30,040 nucleotides of DNA from contig CAZJXD010000060.1 in the NCBI GenBank assembly GCA_964549945.1, forward strand, positions 1 through 30,040, in the 5' to 3' direction. The DNA is from B25-G16 sp964549945. Its GTDB lineage: Bacteria; Desulfobacterota; DSM-4660; Desulfatiglandales; B25-G16. Below, one piece after another: positions 24,576 to 30,040 of the stretch (position 1 is its first letter; each line of letters begins with the position of its first letter). The position numbers and the translations under genes were made by a program. The notes under the pieces are model-generated. The model searched no databases, was not told the DNA's origin, and saw only the letters and a program-made list of their open reading frames with translations.

Positions 24576-25505
24576 ATGGATTCTAGACAGCGGACAGTGG
24601 CGAAGGAGATTAGGTGTACCGGCATAGGGCTCCACTCCGGCAGGAAAGTGGGGGTAGCTATCAAACCCGCTCCTGCTGATAGCGGCATTATCTTTGAACG
24701 CCTCGATACCTCTGATGCCTGTAAGATCCGGGCCTCCTTCGATAATGTCATTCAAACCAATATGGCTACCACCATTGGTATGAACGGCTACAGGATATCC
24801 ACGGTAGAACATCTTATGGCTGCCTTCTTCGGCATGGGCATAGATAATGCGCTAGTACAGATCGACGGCGAAGAAGTCCCCATTATGGATGGTAGCTCCG
24901 CACCCTTTGTCGCTCTTCTCGATAGCGCTGGCGTTTCATTACAGGATAGCTATAAGAGGTTCCTCCTGGTGAAGAAGCCGGTGAAGGTTATCGATGGCAA
25001 CAGATCAGTTCAGCTCCACCCATCGGATGAGCTAAGGATAACTTACAGGATCGATTTCGATCATCCCTTGATCAAAGACCAGTCCTATGAGATTGCCTTC
25101 TCGAAATCCATCTTCATACGTGAGATCAGCAGAGCACGGACGTTTGGCTTTCTCAGGGACGTACAAACGCTATGGGACAATGGCCTTGCCAAGGGTGGTT
25201 CGCTCGAGAACGCAATCGTGGTCGATGAGGCCAGGGTCCTCAATGATGATGGCCTGCGGTATAAAAACGAATTCGTGAGACATAAGCTTCTCGACTTCAT
25301 CGGAGACTTAGCGATTCTCGGCGTTACGATAATCGGACACTTCGTGGTAGAGAGATCCGGGCACTCCTTCAATCAGGAATTGCTCAAGACCTTCATGGCA
25401 CAGGAGAACTGCTGGGAAGAACTGCAATTTAAAAATAACGAGGACTACGGCAAGAGAAATGTGAGGATACCATCTTTTGGGTTCCTCGGATTTGCCCCTG
25501 CCTAA
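24576..25505 (+). CDS. lpxC: UDP-3-O-acyl-N-acetylglucosamine deacetylase
   Basis: Zinc amidase that performs the first committed step of lipid A synthesis, which marks the host as Gram-negative with LPS or lipid A. Zinc ligands are visible: His79 in STVEHLMAA, His236 and Asp240 in VRHKLLDFIGD. Glu78 is the general base, and His263 in RSGHSFN is the second catalytic residue. The N-terminus TVAKEIRCTGIGLHSG and MDGSSAPFV are also diagnostic. Length 309 is normal. AAAGGTT precedes the ATG. Unlike in Enterobacteria it is not beside cell-division genes; FtsH, its proteolytic regulator in E. coli, is encoded about 19 kb away. Confidence 0.97.
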   Translation: MDSRQRTVAKEIRCTGIGLHSGRKVGVAIKPAPADSGIIFERLDTSDACKIRASFDNVIQTNMATTIGMNGYRISTVEHLMAAFFGMGIDNALVQIDGEEVPIMDGSSAPFVALLDSAGVSLQDSYKRFLLVKKPVKVIDGNRSVQLHPSDELRITYRIDFDHPLIKDQSYEIAFSKSIFIREISRARTFGFLRDVQTLWDNGLAKGGSLENAIVVDEARVLNDDGLRYKNEFVRHKLLDFIGDLAILGVTIIGHFVVERSGHSFNQELLKTFMAQENCWEELQFKNNEDYGKRNVRIPSFGFLGFAPA

Positions 25506-25607
25506 TCGATTGAGCAAAGCGGTGATGCTTCATTCGCGCGCACAGCTCACCACCAACTGCCCGATATTCCGAGCTATTCAATTCTCATCAATCCGCTTTA
25601 TTAGGCC

Positions 25608-25636
25608 TTGCATTCAGCCCGCCTTTTTTCTATGAT
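25608..25636 (+). promoter_or_regulatory. Sigma-70-like promoter for the DUF4390-ntrY unit
   Basis: TTGCAT (25608-25613) and TATGAT (25631-25636) are separated by exactly 17 bases (spacer C/T-rich). Transcription would start near 25643, giving a leader of about 120 bases before the DUF4390 gene. The leader contains a 6-bp TCGGCT/AGCCGA stem. This is the best promoter match in the right third of the window. Confidence 0.5.
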
Positions 25637-25765
25637 ATCTGCAATATGGCAGTATCTACATTACAAGTGAGGCAGCTCTCGGCTCGACGGTAACGGGGAT
25701 CTAAGCCGAAAGGGATAGCCTCTGGATTCGTCCACTCGTATGAGGGAGTTGGAAGCCCCTACATT

Positions 25766-26332
25766 ATGCTCCGAAAGATCATCCATTTCAGCGTGGCTCT
25801 ATTGTTCCTTTCCCATTTTCTGCCGGGACTCTCCTCAGCGAGGGAAGCTCGTTTGGACGATATAATCGTCACGAATACCAAAGATAATCTCCTCGTATAC
25901 TTCAACGTGGAGGACTGCTTCACCGAGGATATGAACAAGGCAATCATGAACGGGATTCCAACCAAGTTCACCTTTATCGTGAAGCTCTATGAGGTGAGGA
26001 ATGCATGGTTTGACAGGAAGGTGGCCGATATTAGGCTCACCCATAAGGTAGAATACAACGCCTTGAAGAACGAGTTTAAGGTGTTTTTGCCGGAGAATAC
26101 CAATAAGATGATAACCACGAAGGACGCGGAAGAAGCAAATAAATTTATGGCGGAGGTCGTCGCCCTGAGGGTAGTCAGGCTCGATAAACTAAAGAGGGGC
26201 GTTCATTACCAGTTACGCCTGAAGGCGGAACTCGATAAGATCGAGTTACCCTTTTACCTGGACTACGTGTTATTTTTTCTCTCCCTATGGGACTTTGAAA
26301 CAGATTGGTACTCCGTGGTGTTTAAATATTGA
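25766..26332 (+). CDS. DUF4390 family exported protein
   Basis: A 188-residue protein with an N-terminal signal or anchor segment (LRKIIHFSVALLFLSHFLPG, likely cleaved after SSA). The rest matches my memory of DUF4390 proteins: an early ARLDDIIVTNTKDNLLVYF strand, TKFTFIVKLYEVRNAWFDRK, and a C-terminal hydrophobic stretch FYLDYVLFFLSLWDFETDWY that ends in a Tyr-rich tail. DUF4390 genes commonly lie directly before NtrY-type sensor kinases in proteobacteria, as here, which suggests a periplasmic partner of the sensor; the function is not established. Its stop (TGA 26330-26332) nearly touches the kinase start, so translation is likely coupled. Confidence 0.85.
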   Translation: MLRKIIHFSVALLFLSHFLPGLSSAREARLDDIIVTNTKDNLLVYFNVEDCFTEDMNKAIMNGIPTKFTFIVKLYEVRNAWFDRKVADIRLTHKVEYNALKNEFKVFLPENTNKMITTKDAEEANKFMAEVVALRVVRLDKLKRGVHYQLRLKAELDKIELPFYLDYVLFFLSLWDFETDWYSVVFKY

Positions 26333-26337
26333 GGGAA

Positions 26338-28569
26338 ATGAAAAAACCTCCTAAAACAAGAAGCCAGGACGAAAAAAGGCGCAGGCGAGAAATCATCATC
26401 ATAGGGATTATTCTGCCCATCATCATCCTGCTGATCTACTTGGGAACCAAGATATTTGATCTCGGCATTGAGCTGCCGATTGCCGACAGCATCCTGATCT
26501 TTGCCCTGATAAACATAAATGTCATACTTGTGCTTCTTCTCCTGTACTTGACCATGAGGAATCTGGTCAAGCTCGTCTTCGAGAGGAAAAAGAAGGCTAT
26601 GGGCTCAGGTCTTCGAGCCAAGCTTGTGTTCGCCTTTGTGATCCTCTCGCTGCTCCCCACGATAATCATCTTCTTCGTCTCAGTGCAGTTTATTTTCCTA
26701 TCCATCGATTATTGGTTTAACCTTCAAATCGAGCAGTCCCTCCAGAAATCCCTGGAGGTAGGGCAGGCTTACTACAACAGAATAGGTGATGAGGTACTGG
26801 GCTTTGGCAATACATTGAGCTCCGTAATCACCCACGAAGGGTACATGTTGGTAGCGAGGAAGGATGATCTCCAGGAGTTCATTGATGAGAAGAGGAAGGA
26901 GTATAAACTCGCTGCCATCCAGATCTATTCATCGAAGTTACTTCCACGGGCCTCCTCATTCGATAACACGGTCGACCAAAAGCTATTAAGGGAACTGGGT
27001 ATCGAGGTGCTTCGCAAGAGTTTCAAGGAATCCACCGACATAAAGCTCATCCAAACATCGTCACATGGAGATTTGGTAAGGGGTATTGTGCCCATATTCT
27101 CTCGAACCGAGACAAAGGCCCAGGTAGGAGCGATAGCTCTTGCGAAAATCGTTCCTGGAGTCATACTGACGAGGCTCGCAACCGTTAACAAGGGCCTACA
27201 GGGATACAGGCAATTGAAGATGCTCAAGGGGCCCATAAAACTGAGCCATTTGATTACCTTGTCTATCGTGACGGTTCTGGTCATTTTTTCAGCCATTTGG
27301 TTTGGATTTTACCTGTCCAAGGGCATCACAGTACCAATAGAAGAACTCGCCAAGGCCACTGAAAGGATTGCATCAGGTGATTACAGCTTTAATATAGCCC
27401 TCGAGTCAAGGGATGAGATGGGCGTTCTGGTGGAGTCCTTTAACAAGATGACAAAGGATCTCAAGGAGGGCAAAAGAAAACTCGATTCGGCGAACAGGGA
27501 CCTGATCAAGAGCAAAAGAGAGGCGGACCAACGGCGCCTCTACACCGAGACTATTCTGGAAAATGTGGCTGCCGGCGTGATATCCGCGGACTCTCAAGGT
27601 GTGATTACCACCATAAATAAGTCCGCGGAGAAGATGCTCGATATCTACGGGGAAGATATCATAGGAAAAAACTATCAGGATATCCTGGGGCATAGCTACC
27701 GTTCGATTATCAACGGCTTCATAGCGGATAGGGGCCTCTTTAAAAAGGGATTCTTACAGAGGGAGATAAACATCACCTTAAAGGGCCGCTCACTAAAACT
27801 TCTCGTCTCATTGAATGTCCTGACCGATGAGCAAAATAACTATCTCGGCCTCGTCGCGGTGTTCGAGGACCTGAGTGAACTGGAGAGGGCACAGAGATTG
27901 GCTGCATGGAGAGAGATAGCCAGACGTATTGCCCATGAGGTAAAGAATCCGTTAACCCCGATTCAACTTTCCGCACAGAGACTCAGAAGGAAGTACGGTG
28001 AACGTTTGGCCAGGGAAGATGGCCACGTGTTCGATGAATGCACGAGATTGATCATAGATAACGTTGAGGAACTAAAGGTCCTGGTAAACGAGTTTTCCAA
28101 CTTCGCCCGTATGCCGGCTTCTCGCCTCATGCCTGACAATATAAAGCCCATCATCGAGGATGCCATCTTGCTGTATAAGGATACGCACAAGAACATCAGG
28201 TTCAGCTTCGTCGATGATAACGATATCCCCATTCTGAAACTCGATAAGGAACAGATAAAAAGGGTAATGATCAACCTCTTGGATAATGCCGTAGCCGCAA
28301 TACCCAATAAGGGGAAGATCACCGTCACACTTTCATATGATAAGGCATCGAGGGCCGTAAGGATTGAGGTAATGGATACTGGTGTGGGAATCCCCGATGC
28401 GGATAAGGGGAGGCTTTTCGAGCCATATTTCTCCACAAAGAGATCCGGCACGGGATTGGGCCTCACCATCGCGAATACGATTGTGAGCGATCACAATGGG
28501 TTCATCAGGGTTGAGGACAACAAACCAAAAGGCACAAAATTCATAATTGAGCTGCCCGCCAAGGCATAA
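26338..28569 (+). CDS. ntrY: NtrY-type membrane sensor histidine kinase
   Basis: A 743-residue sensor kinase with the NtrY layout. Three N-terminal membrane segments lie at about 20-40, 50-72 and 96-120. They are followed by an extracytoplasmic domain of about 180 residues, a fourth segment near 300-325, HAMP (ITVPIEELAKATERIASGDY), PAS (ILENVAAGVISADSQGVITT), H-box RIAHEVKNPLTPIQLSAQRL with His at about 533, N-box INLLDNAVAAI, and G boxes DTGVGIP and GTGLGLTIA. All catalytic boxes look intact. ATG 26338 is chosen (GAGGG two bases upstream is tight); a TTG at 26329 is possible. The usual ntrX response-regulator gene does not follow; kdtA does. The link to nitrogen control is by family name only. 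Confidence 0.9.
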   Translation: MKKPPKTRSQDEKRRRREIIIIGIILPIIILLIYLGTKIFDLGIELPIADSILIFALININVILVLLLLYLTMRNLVKLVFERKKKAMGSGLRAKLVFAFVILSLLPTIIIFFVSVQFIFLSIDYWFNLQIEQSLQKSLEVGQAYYNRIGDEVLGFGNTLSSVITHEGYMLVARKDDLQEFIDEKRKEYKLAAIQIYSSKLLPRASSFDNTVDQKLLRELGIEVLRKSFKESTDIKLIQTSSHGDLVRGIVPIFSRTETKAQVGAIALAKIVPGVILTRLATVNKGLQGYRQLKMLKGPIKLSHLITLSIVTVLVIFSAIWFGFYLSKGITVPIEELAKATERIASGDYSFNIALESRDEMGVLVESFNKMTKDLKEGKRKLDSANRDLIKSKREADQRRLYTETILENVAAGVISADSQGVITTINKSAEKMLDIYGEDIIGKNYQDILGHSYRSIINGFIADRGLFKKGFLQREINITLKGRSLKLLVSLNVLTDEQNNYLGLVAVFEDLSELERAQRLAAWREIARRIAHEVKNPLTPIQLSAQRLRRKYGERLAREDGHVFDECTRLIIDNVEELKVLVNEFSNFARMPASRLMPDNIKPIIEDAILLYKDTHKNIRFSFVDDNDIPILKLDKEQIKRVMINLLDNAVAAIPNKGKITVTLSYDKASRAVRIEVMDTGVGIPDADKGRLFEPYFSTKRSGTGLGLTIANTIVSDHNGFIRVEDNKPKGTKFIIELPAKA

Positions 28570-28570
28570 A

Positions 28571-28638
28571 CTCGTTGCTCGTTGCAAGTTACTGGTTTCG
28601 AGTTAACGGGTAACGAGTAACAAGAGACGAGTAACGAG
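28571..28638. repeat. Fold-back repeat (CTCGTTGCTCGTT / AACGAGTAACGAG) before kdtA
   Basis: The entire gap between ntrY and kdtA consists of CTCGTTGCTCGTTGCAAGTT-type words on the left (28571-28592) and GTAACGAGTAACAAGAGACG-type words with a terminal GTAACGAG on the right (28610-28638). They form an imperfect hairpin with internal direct repeats of (G)TAACGAG. The right arm ends two bases before the kdtA ATG, where no other ribosome site exists. It is likely a dispersed intergenic repeat; an effect on kdtA translation is possible. Confidence 0.7.
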
Positions 28639-28640
28639 CG

Positions 28641-29915
28641 ATGCTTCTGTTCTACCACCTTTTCGTTACCATTATCCTTATCATTCTATTTCCCTTGCTG
28701 TATCCCTTAAAGAATAGGTTTCGTTTAGGTGAAAGGCTTGGGCTGGAACTCCCAAACCTGGGTCAACCGGCTGAAAAGAGGCTGTGGGTTCATGCCCTTT
28801 CAGTTGGGGAGGTGCTCTCCTCGATTCCGCTGCTCGAGGCCCTGAAACGAGAATATCCCTCGAGGGAGCTCGTGCTTTCCGTCAAAACGGCGACCGGCTT
28901 AAAGATCGCAAGGCAAAGGCTTGGGGGAATAATCGACTATCTGCTTCCCATGCCCCTTGATTTCTGGTGGTCGTCGAGAAGGATCCTGGATGCCGTACAG
29001 CCAGCGCTATTTATCCTTGTGGAAACGGACATCTGGCCGGGCCTCATTGAATCGCTTAAGAGTAGGGGGATCAGGACAATCCTCGTGAATGGAAGGATTT
29101 CCCCTCGCACGGAGAGATCCTATGCGAGGTGGCGATTCTTCATGAAACGGGTCCTGGGTGAACTGGAGGCATGCCTCGTTCAAACGGAGATCGATCGACA
29201 GCGGATTATGAAAGGAGGGCTCCCTCCGGATAGGGTCAAGGTCACCGGGAACATCAAGTTCGATAGAAAATTGAGCTCCATGAGGCATGCGGACCGCCAG
29301 AAGTGGCGTGCGCTTTTCGGCCTCAAGGATTGCCCCATTTGGGTAGCGGGCAGCACACATTATCCCGAAGAGGTTATCATACTCAACGTATTCGGCGAAC
29401 TTCTTCGGGTATTCCCCAATCTCGCCCTGATCATCGGGCCGAGAGAGGCGAGGAGGTTTGATGAGGTCCACGAGCTTGCCTGGGGAAATGGATTCAAGGT
29501 CATTCGAAGGACTGACCTTCCGGCAAAGCAGCATGGATATAATGTTTTTATCCTCAATACCCTCGGGGAATTGGGGCGGGTATACGGGCTCGCGGATGTC
29601 GCCTTTGTGGGGGGAAGCCTCGTGAAAAAGGGAGGCCATAATCTGCTGGAGCCCGCTGCTTTCGGCATACCCGTCCTTTTCGGCCCTCACACGTACAATT
29701 TCGCCGCCATGGCACAGTCAATAATCAGCGATGGGGGCGGAAGGGCGGTTGCCGATGAGCCCGAATTACTTCGAAGCATGGCAGGGCTCCTGGGGGATAG
29801 ACGCGAGAGGGAACGAATGGGGACAAGGGCTCGGGAATTCGTGCAGCGCAATCAGGGTGCTTTGGACAGGGTGCTGGAGATACTGAAGCCCTATATCGAA
29901 ATGTCAGGTGCCTAA
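28641..29915 (+). CDS. waaA: 3-deoxy-D-manno-octulosonic acid (KDO) transferase
   Basis: Also called kdtA. Transfers KDO from CMP-KDO to the lipid A precursor at the inner membrane (GT30 family). It has an N-terminal membrane anchor (LLFYHLFVTIILIILFPLLY), the catalytic motif WVHALSVGE with Glu57, ETDIWPGLIESLKSRGI, LVNGRISPRTERSY, and the donor-binding C-terminal segment GGHNLLEPAAFGIPVLFGPH followed by TYNF. Length 424 is normal. It lies 71 bases after the sensor kinase with only a fold-back repeat between, and ribosome-site complementarity before its ATG is poor. Functionally it acts downstream of lpxC, encoded 3 kb upstream on the same strand. Confidence 0.96.
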   Translation: MLLFYHLFVTIILIILFPLLYPLKNRFRLGERLGLELPNLGQPAEKRLWVHALSVGEVLSSIPLLEALKREYPSRELVLSVKTATGLKIARQRLGGIIDYLLPMPLDFWWSSRRILDAVQPALFILVETDIWPGLIESLKSRGIRTILVNGRISPRTERSYARWRFFMKRVLGELEACLVQTEIDRQRIMKGGLPPDRVKVTGNIKFDRKLSSMRHADRQKWRALFGLKDCPIWVAGSTHYPEEVIILNVFGELLRVFPNLALIIGPREARRFDEVHELAWGNGFKVIRRTDLPAKQHGYNVFILNTLGELGRVYGLADVAFVGGSLVKKGGHNLLEPAAFGIPVLFGPHTYNFAAMAQSIISDGGGRAVADEPELLRSMAGLLGDRRERERMGTRAREFVQRNQGALDRVLEILKPYIEMSGA

Positions 29916-29945
29916 AGCGCCTTCCAAGAAACTGACTGTGCGAAA

Positions 29946-30040
29946 GAGCATGGGGATGTCTTTTTTTGCTGCATGCCCCTGGCCCAGACCTGGCATGCAA
30001 GGGCTGAGTTCTATGGATTACACAGCCGCTTTATTACCGT
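29946..30040. repeat. Fold-back element, copy 3 (left arm, interior different, cut by window edge)
   Basis: Starts GAGCATGGGGATGTC with T7, then GCTGCATGCCC, matching the left outer arm of the copies at 19392 and 22737 for about 33 bases. After 29979 the sequence (GGCCCAGACCTGGCATGCAA) no longer follows the interior of the other two. It begins 31 bases after the kdtA stop. The right arm, if present, lies outside the window, so completeness cannot be judged. Confidence 0.65.

Noticed and set aside
19392..30040. CRISPR array formed by the three repeated segments
   Set aside because: Copies are kilobases apart, palindromic and about 188 bp long, with no regular spacers and no cas genes.

Overview
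The window looks like a chromosomal segment of a Gram-negative anaerobe, most probably a member of the Desulfobacterota (former Deltaproteobacteria). The support is qualitative: outer-membrane lipid A/KDO genes (lpxC, waaA/kdtA), the recO-glyQ-glyS order, a tilS-ftsH-folP block, a DUF4390-NtrY pair, and a branched-chain-amino-acid-type (Liv) ABC transporter interleaved with an acyl-CoA ligase gene. The genus cannot be read from the sequence.

Layout. (1) Positions 1-7048, minus strand: tilS, ftsH, folP, coaX, ribF and a membrane protein of the YbhN/LPG-synthase-like family (cut by the left edge) form one tightly packed run with overlaps of 26 and 4 bases. (2) 7250-8440, plus strand: a dGTPase-like HD hydrolase, divergent from tilS. 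(3) 8441-9027: a gene-free stretch with a strong terminator, an isolated perfect -35 box and a degenerate fold-back. (4) 9028-16130, plus strand: a carboxylate uptake-and-activation cluster in the order LivG ATPase, long-chain acyl-CoA synthetase, LivH, LivM, periplasmic binding protein, LivF; it is followed by a LEA-2 lipoprotein (16158-16751) and a terminator. (5) 16940-18457: a second, motif-degenerate AMP-binding ligase with its own terminator. (6) 18589-22661: recO, glyQ, glyS. (7) 22942-24150, minus: an MltA-type lytic transglycosylase. (8) 24576-29915, plus: lpxC, a DUF4390 exported protein, an NtrY-type histidine kinase and kdtA.

How the genes work together. The left block supplies cofactors (folate, CoA, FAD), tRNA-Ile modification and membrane proteolysis. 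The Liv cluster plausibly imports an organic acid and loads it onto CoA. The right side concerns translation, recombination repair and envelope construction.

The most unusual signal is not a protein. It is a family of about 188-bp fold-back elements at 19392-19579 and 22737-22923, with a partial copy at 29946 onward. Each sits 30-80 bases after a stop codon. The outer 34-bp arms show paired compensatory substitutions between copies, while a 41-nt apical loop is almost unchanged. This is the pattern expected of a structured RNA or a palindromic mobile element. Other points worth a second look are a possible ATT-initiated micro-ORF before the binding-protein gene, an AMP ligase lacking its usual P-loop and catalytic lysine, an Asn in place of the usual Arg in FolP, and a fold-back abutting the kdtA start codon.
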